Assembly: GCA_963772335.1 (NCBI GenBank)
Contig: CAVYXF010000004.1
Span: 124,001 to 188,000, forward strand
Reading direction: 5' to 3'
DNA: 64,000 nt
DNA from: CAVYXF01 sp963772335
Lineage (GTDB): Bacteria > Pseudomonadota > Alphaproteobacteria > Rhizobiales > Rhodomicrobiaceae
A model generated the notes under the pieces. The model did not search any database. It was not told the DNA's origin and saw only the letters and a program-made list of their open reading frames with translations. A program made the translations under genes and the position numbers. Position 1 is the stretch's first letter, and every line of letters starts with the position of its first letter. Of the stretch, positions 26,206 to 33,693 are shown in pieces.

Positions 26206-26422
26206 GAATCGCATCGAACCTTGGGAGGAACAGAGCGAGAGGCGTCTATTGATATTTGGGAGATGCGCCAAATCGCTAGCCAGGACGCCAAGCGAGCATA
26301 CCCTGAGAGCGAAACAGGGGATCCGGCGCATCACCGAAATAGAGGTCCGTGCGGGCGCGATCACCCGCCGCGGTACAATGGAACGCAACACACGCAAATG
26401 AGTTCTTTATCGAAAGACTACA
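26173..26422 (-). ncRNA. Candidate small RNA of about 250 nt, transcribed leftward
   Basis: A minus-strand unit bounded on the right by a sigma70-like promoter (26429-26456) and on the left by a rho-independent terminator (26173-26205), in a 569-base gap with no convincing protein gene. A 64-codon TTG-started frame (26203-26397) fits inside it, but lacks a ribosome-binding site and has an unremarkable Arg/Ser-rich translation, so I favour a non-coding RNA. I see no match to tmRNA, 6S or SRP RNA. The rest of the gap, 26457-26743, is the leader and promoter region of the Tad operon; no clear promoter motif was recognised there. Confidence 0.45.
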
Positions 26423-26428
26423 ACCTTG

Positions 26429-26456
26429 AGTTTAGATCGTTTTAATGCTTTGTCAA
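26429..26456 (-). promoter_or_regulatory. Sigma70-type promoter for the candidate small RNA
   Basis: On the minus strand: perfect -35 TTGACA (26456-26451), 16-base spacer, -10 TAAACT (26434-26429; four of six consensus bases). The predicted start of transcription is near 26422. It faces the leftward terminator at 26173-26205. Confidence 0.5.
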
Positions 26457-26743
26457 CCGGTTTACGTTCAGTGTAATCGCTTAAGGGGTTGTCCATAGGC
26501 GCCCCAAAATGGAGCGCCGCAGTCGCTCTCAGCAAGGCGAACGGGGCATTTTCAGTCTTCGCCAATCGTTAAGTCTAGCTGCGCAATTTTCATCAACTGC
26601 TCTCTACCCGCCAGACCGGAAAGCGTTCTTTAATGAATGCGTCCTAGATTGGGCTCATTCAAGAGTGGCCTTCGTTCTCCGTTTTCCAGTCCTGGGCACT
26701 TGTTGCTTCAGCCCTCTTGGCTCAATGCTTTGGGAGAGAAAAG

Positions 26744-26935
26744 ATGTACAACCTCGTTCGCAAGTTTCTGGCAGATCAAAGTGGTGCAACCTCGATCGAG
26801 TACGGCCTGATTGCCGCTGGCATCGGCGTGGCGTTGATCACGCTCGTCGGCCAGGTGGGTACCGAGCTCCGCACCCTCTTTCAGAACCTTCAGACCGGCC
26901 TCGAGACCTTCAACGCGACGACGCCGACTTCGTGA
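26744..26935 (+). CDS. flp: Flp family type IVb pilin (major)
   Basis: A 63-residue prepilin. A short basic leader (MYNLVRKFLADQSG) ends at Gly14; the mature pilin would start ATSIEYGLIAAGIGVALI, with Glu19 and Tyr20 as the invariant Glu-Tyr of Flp pilins inside the hydrophobic helix. The C-terminus is Thr/Ser-rich. ATG at 26744 follows a strong GGGAGAG site; the longer frame from 26717 is ruled out by the leader pattern. It is the first gene of the Tad operon and is separated from the second pilin by a strong stem-loop. Confidence 0.95.
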   Translation: MYNLVRKFLADQSGATSIEYGLIAAGIGVALITLVGQVGTELRTLFQNLQTGLETFNATTPTS

Positions 26936-27000
26936 CCTTCCGTCGGGCGCGGAGGCAGGGCAGTGGCAGCCTTGCCTGCGTTCGATGGAGCGACGCTTCT

Positions 27001-27034
27001 GCGGCTGCTGCCATTTGGGAATGGCCGCAGCCGC
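27001..27034 (+). other. Strong stem-loop between the two pilin genes
   Basis: Arms 27001-27015 and 27020-27034 pair at 14 of 15 positions around the loop TGGG. No T run follows, so it is more likely an RNA stabiliser or processing barrier than a terminator. It lies 66 bases after the first pilin stop and 39 before the second pilin start. Such hairpins commonly let a highly expressed pilin mRNA persist while the downstream assembly genes are made at lower levels. Confidence 0.65.
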
Positions 27035-27072
27035 ATAGCGGCACATCTGCAAGGGGCTGAGGGGACAGCGTC

Positions 27073-27264
27073 ATGCGCCGGGGAAACATCATCGGCTTTG
27101 TAGCCACGGATGAGGGCTCGGCTGCCGTCGAGTACAGCCTTGTCGTCGCCGCCATTGCTCTCGGCTTGCTTGCCGTTTTCATTCCCTATGGGACCGAATT
27201 ACGCCAGATCGCTCTAACAATTCTAAGCGGCGTTTCTCAAATCGTATCGTTCTCAAGCCTTTAG
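27073..27264 (+). CDS. Second Flp family pilin
   Basis: A 63-residue Flp-type prepilin. Leader MRRGNIIGFVATDEG with cleavage after Gly15, then SAAVEYSLVVAAIALGLLAVF, containing Glu20-Tyr21. It differs from the first pilin in the C-terminal half (PYGTELRQIALTILSGVSQIV), so it is a divergent paralogue rather than a recent copy. It may be a minor pilin or an alternative subunit. RBS GAGGGG lies eight bases before the ATG. The 163 bases between it and cpaB carry no gene. Confidence 0.88.
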   Translation: MRRGNIIGFVATDEGSAAVEYSLVVAAIALGLLAVFIPYGTELRQIALTILSGVSQIVSFSSL

Positions 27265-27427
27265 GCGCTCCATGTCACCTGCTGGCGCATTGCTTCACAC
27301 ATCCTGATTTTCGCTGACCGATACCAGAATGCGTAGTGCCCCTTACAAGGCCCAAATTTAACATTCCGTTAACCATTCCAGACCACCGTTCCCGGAAATT
27401 TTCATAAAATCCGAGGGAAGCTGCGCA

Positions 27428-28204
27428 ATGCGATTGACGCGCGGTCTGGTATTGCTTGTTGCCTTGTCCTCAGCCGCAGGGGCGGCGCTCCTGGTGCAAA
27501 GAGCGGTGCGGATAGTGCCACGTCCCGCCGTCGCAGCGAAACTGGAAGTGGTCGACATCCTCGTTGCCGCAAAGCCGATCACGGTCGGCGAAATGGTCGG
27601 CAAAGACGAGGTGCGCTGGCAGCCCTGGCCGCGAGCGGCCGTTCCCGCCGGCAGTATTCGCCGCGAGGTGAAGGACAGCGCCGCAGCCCCTCTGCCCTTC
27701 GAGGCTGCTCCGGCGCGTTTCGCATTTCTCGAAGGCGAACCGATCTCAGAGGCAAAGCTTACCGGCGCCGAGCAGGGCAGTGCGCTCGCGGCGCTGCTGG
27801 CGCCGGGCATGCGTGCGGTTTCGGTGCCAATTCGCGACGAGACGGCAGCGGGCGGCTTCATCCAGCCCGGCGATCGCGTCGACGTAATGGTGACCCGCAA
27901 AAGCGCCGATGGGCCTGGCGCGCCGTCGCGCAGCAAGGTGCTCTTACGCAGCGTCAGGGTGCTGGCGATCGGACGGACGCTCCAGGGCAAGTCGAGCGCT
28001 GCGGGCCGCACCGCCACACTCGAGCTCTCCCCCGATGAGGCCAGTCTTTTCACCGCCGCGCAGTCGGCCGGCGAGATCACGCTCGCTCTGATCGGCACGC
28101 AGGATGCCGCTGGAGCCGGCACGCCAACTGCTCTGCTTAGCGAGCCCGCCGACATCCGCATGCTGAAATATGGCCGGTCAACCAATCGCCCGACGTCACA
28201 ATAA
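27428..28204 (+). CDS. cpaB: Flp pilus assembly protein CpaB/RcpC
   Basis: A 258-residue periplasmic protein with an N-terminal membrane anchor (LVLLVALSSAAGAALLVQ) and an SAF domain (about residues 35-115; VDILVAAKPITVGEMVGKD). The following RcpC-type domain has MRAVSVPIRDETAAGGFIQPGDRVDV. CpaB is thought to associate with the CpaC secretin. It is followed by cpaC after 11 bases. Confidence 0.94.
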   Translation: MRLTRGLVLLVALSSAAGAALLVQRAVRIVPRPAVAAKLEVVDILVAAKPITVGEMVGKDEVRWQPWPRAAVPAGSIRREVKDSAAAPLPFEAAPARFAFLEGEPISEAKLTGAEQGSALAALLAPGMRAVSVPIRDETAAGGFIQPGDRVDVMVTRKSADGPGAPSRSKVLLRSVRVLAIGRTLQGKSSAAGRTATLELSPDEASLFTAAQSAGEITLALIGTQDAAGAGTPTALLSEPADIRMLKYGRSTNRPTSQ

Positions 28205-28215
28205 AGGGGCCAATA

Positions 28216-29661
28216 GTGACTTACCCCAAGAGGATAAAGCAGACCATCCGCCGTGCGGTGCTCGGGATTGCTGCTATTCCGTTTCTGGTCGCAGCGCCGG
28301 GGAATGTCTTCGCGCAGAACGGGGCGCGTGGTGTCGTAATGCATTCGGAGCAGCCGAATGGCCGCCCGATGATGCTGGAGCTGAACAAGTCGCGGCTGAT
28401 CGAGCTGCCGCGCGACGTTGCGGAGGTGGTGATCTCTAATCCCGCGGTGGTCGAGGCGGTGGTGCGCACACCCCGCCGTGTGCATCTGCTCGGCCAGCAG
28501 ATCGGCCAGGCAAGCGCCGTATTCGTCGGCCGCGACGGGGCAAGGCTGCTCGCGCTCGACATCAATGTTGAGCGTGATCTGGCGCCGGTTGCCGACGCGA
28601 TCCGCCGGCTGGTTCCGGCCGCCAATGTCCGGCTCGAGGCGGTGAATGACAATATCGTGCTGACCGGTACGGCGCCGAGTGCGCTCGATGCCTCGCGCGT
28701 GTTCGACATCGCTACCCGGTTCGCCGCAAAACCCGAGCAGGTCCTCAACATGCTCAATGTCGAAGCCAAAGAGCAGGTGCTGCTGCGTGTCACGGTCGCG
28801 GAGATGAACCGCAGCGTGATCCGCCGGCTCGGGGTCGATGTTCGCGAGGCGCTGGTGTCGGGCAATATTGCGATTGCCAAGCTGGTGGAGAATTCGTTTC
28901 CGGTGAGCGCAGGCCTTGTTGCTGGCTCGCTCATCGAGGGGAATGACGTAATTGGCGCGGCCTCGGGCACCACCGCGCTCGCCGGCTGGAGTAACGGCAA
29001 AAGCCAGGTCAGCGCCATTCTCGAAATGCTGGAGCGGAAGGGGCTGGCGCGCACGCTGGCCGAGCCCAATCTCACCTCGATTTCCGGCGAGACGGCGGAT
29101 TTCCTGGCGGGCGGCGAATATCCGGTGCCGGTCGCCAGCGAAAAGGATCAGACCACCATCGCCTTCAAGCCGTTCGGGGTGAAGCTCGCTTTCACGCCCG
29201 TAGTCTTGTCGGATGGCCGCATCAGCCTGAAGATCGCAACCGAGGTGAGCGAGCTGACCAGCGAGGGGGCTGTCAGCATCAACAATATCAGCATTCCGGC
29301 CCTTACCGTGCGCCGGGCATCCAGTACGCTCGAATTACCGAGTGGCGGCTCGCTGGTCATGGCGGGGCTAATCTCCAGCCAAATGCGCAAGAGTGTCGAG
29401 GGCCTGCCCGGTATCCGCGATCTGCCGGTCCTGGGCACGCTGTTCCGCAGCGATGACTTTATTCGCTCGGAAAGCGAGATGGTGGTGATCGTCACACCCT
29501 ATCTGGTCGCCGCGGCGGCGCGGCGCGATCTTCGGCTTCCAGGTGAAGAGTCTGCGCCCGGCTCCGGCCACAAATCTGCAAAGGATGATTTGCTTCTCTC
29601 AAGCACTCCGGCAGAAGCCGGGCGCGATGAGGATAAGGATTTTGGTTTTATCATTGAATAG
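28216..29661 (+). CDS. cpaC: Tad pilus outer-membrane secretin CpaC/RcpA
   Basis: A 481-residue secretin subunit. Signal peptide to about residue 34 (IPFLVAAPGNVFAQ). The N-terminal pilus-specific domain has RLIELPRDVAEVVISNP; a BON/N1-like domain follows; the C-terminal secretin domain includes FLAGGEYPVPV, SLVMAGLI and GIRDLPVLGTLFRS. It forms the multimeric outer-membrane pore for the pilus. The start codon is GTG at 28216, preceded by AAAGGGG. The C-terminal tail after the barrel is acidic (EAGRDEDKDFGF). Confidence 0.96.
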   Translation: MTYPKRIKQTIRRAVLGIAAIPFLVAAPGNVFAQNGARGVVMHSEQPNGRPMMLELNKSRLIELPRDVAEVVISNPAVVEAVVRTPRRVHLLGQQIGQASAVFVGRDGARLLALDINVERDLAPVADAIRRLVPAANVRLEAVNDNIVLTGTAPSALDASRVFDIATRFAAKPEQVLNMLNVEAKEQVLLRVTVAEMNRSVIRRLGVDVREALVSGNIAIAKLVENSFPVSAGLVAGSLIEGNDVIGAASGTTALAGWSNGKSQVSAILEMLERKGLARTLAEPNLTSISGETADFLAGGEYPVPVASEKDQTTIAFKPFGVKLAFTPVVLSDGRISLKIATEVSELTSEGAVSINNISIPALTVRRASSTLELPSGGSLVMAGLISSQMRKSVEGLPGIRDLPVLGTLFRSDDFIRSESEMVVIVTPYLVAAAARRDLRLPGEESAPGSGHKSAKDDLLLSSTPAEAGRDEDKDFGFIIE

Positions 29662-29672
29662 AGGCAGGGCAG

Positions 29673-30011
29673 ATGGGGGCGATAGTGAAGTTTTCTCCAG
29701 GTTTTAGGCGGAGGCGGGCAGCTCCGTTCTCGGCAATCGCAGGAGCGTGCGTCTTGCTGTCGGCCTGCGGCGGCGACGGCCTACCGCTTGCGCAAATGGT
29801 GGAGGTGCAGTCCTGCTGCAAATCATGCATCGGCTGTGCGATGGAGCACAATCTGGCGATGCTGGTCGACAAGCCGTCCGATCTTGCCATACCGCGCAAG
29901 GAAGGTCCGCGTGATAGCACGCGCCGAGAGGCGATGCTTTCGGCCTATCGCGGCGCCGGCCAGCCGTCCGAGGGAGGCCGAGCGCCGCAACAGGGAGAAG
30001 CACGGCCATGA
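29673..30011 (+). CDS. Short CpaD-like pilus lipoprotein
   Basis: A 112-residue lipoprotein with a lipobox ending LLSACGG (Cys32). The middle carries the CpaD-type segment GCAMEHNLAMLVDKPSDL, and position in the operon (between cpaC and cpaE) fits CpaD. Usual CpaD proteins are around 200 residues, so the N-terminal SMR-like part is missing here; the distance between the lipobox and the conserved end is only about 22 residues, with a Cys-rich patch (CCKSCIGC). It overlaps cpaE by four bases (ATGA). It may be a reduced but working lipoprotein. Confidence 0.75.
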   Translation: MGAIVKFSPGFRRRRAAPFSAIAGACVLLSACGGDGLPLAQMVEVQSCCKSCIGCAMEHNLAMLVDKPSDLAIPRKEGPRDSTRREAMLSAYRGAGQPSEGGRAPQQGEARP

Positions 30012-31276
30012 CGGAGAATTCTCCCCAGCTTGCGGAAACAGCCGCGCTCGCGGCAAAGAAAGACGCACCCCTGCCACGGCTTTCCATTCACGCCTTCTGC
30101 GAGGACCAGGGCACGGCGGATCTGCTGCGCATCGCGAGCAGCGACCGGCGCCTCGCCCGGGCGCAGATGACGGTGCAGATGGGCGGCGTGCACAGCGCTT
30201 GCAGCTTTTATGATAAGGCGCCCACGCCCAGCCTCATTGTCGTTAAGTCGCTGCTCGAGGGCACCGCCATGCTCGCGGATCTGGAAAGGCTGGCGCTCGT
30301 GTGCGAGCCAGAAACCAAGGTGCTGGTCATCGGCCATGTCAATGACGTGCTGCTCTACCGTGAGCTGATGCGCCGGGGGGTGAGCGACTACCTGGTCCCG
30401 CCGTTTGTGGCGCCGGATGCTGTGGAGTCCATTCTCGGCGTCTTCGCCGCAGAGCCGGCGCCGCCACCGGGGCGCGTCATGGCGTTCATTGGCGCCAAAG
30501 GCGGTGTGGGTTCGAGCACCATCGGGCACAATGTCGCCTGGACCTTGGCCGAGATCATGGCGAGCGACACAGCCATTGCCGATCTCGATCTGGCATTCGG
30601 CACGACAGGCCTCAACTTCAACCAGGATCCGCATCAGGGCGCGAGCCAGGCGCTCGCTAGCGGAGAACGCCTCGACGAGGCCATGGCGGAGAAGCTACTC
30701 TCGAAATGCTCGGACCGGCTGAGTCTGCTTGCGGCGAGTTCCGACCTCACCGAGGAACGCGAGATCACGCCCGAGGCAGCCATGCGGGTTGTGGACGCGC
30801 TGAGCCGGGTCGCCTCGAACGTGGTCCTCGACCTGCCGCGACATTGGGGCCTATGGCTGAAGCAGGTCCTCACCGAGGCTGACGAGGTGGTGATCACCGC
30901 AGAGCCCGATCTCGCCAATCTGCGCAACGCTAAGAACCTGGTCGATACGCTCGCCGAGTTCCGCTCCAAGGAGCGGCCCGCGGTCCTGGTGCTCAATAAG
31001 GTCAATGTCACCCGCCGACCAGAAATTGCGCCGCGCGACTTCGCCAATGCGGTGGGGCTGATCCCTGCGGCAGTAATCGATTTCGACCCGGCCTTGTTCG
31101 GTACGGCAGCAAACAACGGGCTGATGATCGGTGAGGTGTCGCGTAAAGCGAAGGTTGCCGACCAGTTCCACGGCCTCGCTACCATGCTGGTGCGCAAGAC
31201 GGCGACCCCGCCGCGCGAGGAAGGGATGCTGGCGCCGATCTTCAACCGGCTGATCCGCAAGCGCAGCGCCGGGTAG
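30008..31276 (+). CDS. cpaE: Tad pilus localization ATPase CpaE/TadZ
   Basis: A 422-residue MinD/ParA-like protein. The N-terminal third is a receiver-like fold (KVLVIGHVNDVLLYRELMRRGVSDYLVPPF) without a full phosphorylation site. The ATPase part starts at VMAFIGAKGGVGSSTIGHN (deviant Walker A, about residues 158-176), followed by ADLDLAFGT. CpaE/TadZ places the pilus machine at the cell pole in Caulobacter-type systems. ATG overlaps the cpaD-like stop codon. Confidence 0.95.
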   Translation: MTENSPQLAETAALAAKKDAPLPRLSIHAFCEDQGTADLLRIASSDRRLARAQMTVQMGGVHSACSFYDKAPTPSLIVVKSLLEGTAMLADLERLALVCEPETKVLVIGHVNDVLLYRELMRRGVSDYLVPPFVAPDAVESILGVFAAEPAPPPGRVMAFIGAKGGVGSSTIGHNVAWTLAEIMASDTAIADLDLAFGTTGLNFNQDPHQGASQALASGERLDEAMAEKLLSKCSDRLSLLAASSDLTEEREITPEAAMRVVDALSRVASNVVLDLPRHWGLWLKQVLTEADEVVITAEPDLANLRNAKNLVDTLAEFRSKERPAVLVLNKVNVTRRPEIAPRDFANAVGLIPAAVIDFDPALFGTAANNGLMIGEVSRKAKVADQFHGLATMLVRKTATPPREEGMLAPIFNRLIRKRSAG

Positions 31277-31281
31277 CGGCC

Positions 31282-32721
31282 ATGTTCGGCAAGCGCACGA
31301 GAGCGGCGGCGCCGGATACGGCTAAGACCCGGCCGGCGACAGCCTTACAGACCTGGTCGGCGGCCGCACCCGCTGTGCTGGCGTCGTTTCCGGCGGTCGG
31401 CACGGTGCGATCCGAGCGCTATGCCGAACTGAAAAAATCCGCGCTGAACACCCTCATCCAGAATATCAACCTCACGGAGCTGGCGGCGCTCAACCTGGCC
31501 GAGGCGCGCGCCGAGATCGGCGACATTATTGGAGAGATCCTGAATCTGGGCCCTGCCGGCTTCTCCGTCAGCGAGCAGGAAGCACTGATCGAGGAGATCT
31601 GCAACGACGTGCTCGGGCTGGGGCCGATCGAGCCGCTGCTGGCGCGCGACGACATCTCCGATATCATGATCAATGGCGTGCGCGAGTGCTATGTCGAGGT
31701 GAACGGCCGGGTGCGCCCTGCGCCGCTCCAGTTCAACGATGCCCAGCAGCTCGCCACCATCTGTCAGCGCGTTGCGAGCCGCATCGGCCGGCGGGTCGAT
31801 GAGGCCAATCCGATCTGCGATGCCCGCCTGCCGGACGGCAGCCGCGTCAACATTATCTTGCCGCCGCTCGCGCTCGACGGCCCGGCATTGACCATCCGCA
31901 AATTCAAGCGCGAACGGCTGACGCTCGACGCGCTGGTGGCGCTTGGCTCACTTTCGGCGGAAGCCAAGGACCTCTTGGAGATCATATCGCGCTCGCGCTG
32001 CAATGTGCTCATCTCGGGCGGCACGGGCTCCGGCAAGACCACCCTCCTCAACTGCATGACCGGCCATATCGGCGAGGCGGAGCGGGTCATCACCTGCGAG
32101 GATGCCGCCGAGCTGCAATTGCAGCAGCCCCATGTCGTACGGCTGGAGACCCGCCCGCCCAATCTCGAAGGTGAAGGCGCGATCACCATGCGCGAGCTGG
32201 TGCGCAACTGCCTACGCATGCGGCCCGACCGCATCATCGTCGGCGAGGTGCGCGGCGCTGAGGCTTTCGATCTGCTGCAGGCGATGAACACCGGCCATGA
32301 CGGCTCTATGAGCACGCTCCACGCCAACAGCCCACGCGAGGCGATTGCCCGGCTCGAGGGCATGATCCTGATGGCCGGTTTTAGCCTGCCCTCTCGTGCG
32401 ATCCGGCAAATGATCGTCGGCGCGGTGGACATCGTATTGCAGATTGCCCGCATGCGCGACGGCAAGCGCCGCGTTACTCACATCACGGAGGTCGTGGGCA
32501 TGGAGGGCGACATCGTCGTCGCTCAGGACCTGATGGCGTTCGATATGCTTGGCGAGAGCGAGGAAGGCGAGATCCTCGGCCGCTGCCGTTTCACCGGCAT
32601 TTCGCGTCCGCGCTTTGTCGAGCGCGCACGCTATTTCGGGCTGGAGAAACGTCTCACGGAGCTGTTCGCGGCGAACGAGCGCGAGGAGAGCCCACTCAAT
32701 CCGGGTTGGCGCGATGATTAG
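31282..32721 (+). CDS. cpaF: Tad pilus secretion ATPase CpaF/TadA
   Basis: A 479-residue hexameric ATPase of the type II/IV secretion superfamily that powers pilin assembly. Walker A is ISGGTGSGKTTLLN (around residues 244-257); the Asp box and Walker B region is MRPDRIIVGEVRGAEAFDLL; the His box is STLHANSPREA. The N-terminal domain has DDISDIMINGV. It is five bases after cpaE; its last codons overlap the tadB start by eight bases. Confidence 0.97.
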   Translation: MFGKRTRAAAPDTAKTRPATALQTWSAAAPAVLASFPAVGTVRSERYAELKKSALNTLIQNINLTELAALNLAEARAEIGDIIGEILNLGPAGFSVSEQEALIEEICNDVLGLGPIEPLLARDDISDIMINGVRECYVEVNGRVRPAPLQFNDAQQLATICQRVASRIGRRVDEANPICDARLPDGSRVNIILPPLALDGPALTIRKFKRERLTLDALVALGSLSAEAKDLLEIISRSRCNVLISGGTGSGKTTLLNCMTGHIGEAERVITCEDAAELQLQQPHVVRLETRPPNLEGEGAITMRELVRNCLRMRPDRIIVGEVRGAEAFDLLQAMNTGHDGSMSTLHANSPREAIARLEGMILMAGFSLPSRAIRQMIVGAVDIVLQIARMRDGKRRVTHITEVVGMEGDIVVAQDLMAFDMLGESEEGEILGRCRFTGISRPRFVERARYFGLEKRLTELFAANEREESPLNPGWRDD

Positions 32722-33688
32722 CGCCGCTGCCCTCGCCTCGATCCTTGCCGGGCTCAGCGCGGCGGCGCTCGTGTGTGCCTGCTTCTTTCACGTGCTTTGG
32801 CCGCAGGCGCAAGGGAGGGGCCAGGCGCTCGCCCGGCTGCTTCAGCGTGCGAACCGCTCGGTTGCTCCTCAGATGACGCGCAGCGCTCATCGGGCCCAGG
32901 CGATCGCCCTGCGGCTCGTTGCGGAAGAACGGCGGATGAAGCGAATGACCCGGCTCGGCCAGAAGCTTGCTCATGCGGGCCTATCCTGGTCGCCTGCAGT
33001 CTATGGGGTTCTGGCCGGAGTATTCGGAGTGCTGGTGTTCGGTGCCGGTCTCATCTCCGGCTTTGCTTTCGGCTCGAGCTTGTCGTGCGCGCTGGTACTG
33101 GCGGTGATTGTCCCTTCCCGGCTGCTGGGCGTGCTCGCCCGCCGTCGCCAGCAACGCTTCCTTGCCGGCTTTGCCGGAGCGATGGATATGATCGTGCGCA
33201 GCGCGCGTTCCGGCCTGTCGCTGCCTGATTGCCTCGGCATGGTGGCGAGCGATGCGGCGCCTGCTGTCCGGCGGGAGTTTGCGCCAGTCGTGGCGCAGCT
33301 GAGGACTGGCGTGCCGCTCGCCAGCGCCATCGAAAAACTCGCGAGCCGCATGCCCATTCCGGAGGTACGGTTCTTCGTTATCGTTATCGCAATCCAGAGC
33401 CAGACCGGCGGCAATTTCACCGACGCGCTCGCCAATCTGGCCGGTGTCCTGCGCGAGCGTGAACGGCTTGCCGCAAGGGTGCGCACCGCGAGCGCCGAGG
33501 TGAAAGCCTCCGCGGTCACCATCGGCGCCCTGCCCTTCCTCGTCGCCGGCGCGACGGCACTGCTTGCGCCCGACTACATCTCGGTGCTGTGGATGGAAGA
33601 AGAAGGCCGGCGCGTGGCGGCATTCTCAGCGATATGGCTCGTCGCCGGCATCATCGTGCTTCGGCGCATGGCGCGCATCGAGGCGTGA
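32714..33688 (+). CDS. tadB: Tad pilus inner-membrane platform protein TadB
   Basis: A 324-residue type II secretion F domain protein. Hydrophobic segments lie at about residues 5-25, 95-135, 265-285 and 300-318; the cytoplasmic GspF domain includes FAGAMDMIVRSARSGLSLPDCL and IAIQSQTGGNFTDALANLA. ATG at 32714 overlaps the cpaF stop. Together with TadC it forms the platform that CpaF rotates or pushes. Confidence 0.95.
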   Translation: MISAAALASILAGLSAAALVCACFFHVLWPQAQGRGQALARLLQRANRSVAPQMTRSAHRAQAIALRLVAEERRMKRMTRLGQKLAHAGLSWSPAVYGVLAGVFGVLVFGAGLISGFAFGSSLSCALVLAVIVPSRLLGVLARRRQQRFLAGFAGAMDMIVRSARSGLSLPDCLGMVASDAAPAVRREFAPVVAQLRTGVPLASAIEKLASRMPIPEVRFFVIVIAIQSQTGGNFTDALANLAGVLRERERLAARVRTASAEVKASAVTIGALPFLVAGATALLAPDYISVLWMEEEGRRVAAFSAIWLVAGIIVLRRMARIEA

Positions 33689-33693
33689 CCCAG

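Noticed and set aside
26203..26397. 64-codon minus-strand frame inside the candidate small RNA
   Set aside because: TTG start without RBS, Arg/Ser-rich random-looking translation; kept only as an alternative to the RNA reading.
26380..26404. GGAAC-N16-AGTT on the plus strand
   Set aside because: Imperfect -10 and more than 300 bases from the next gene; likely chance.
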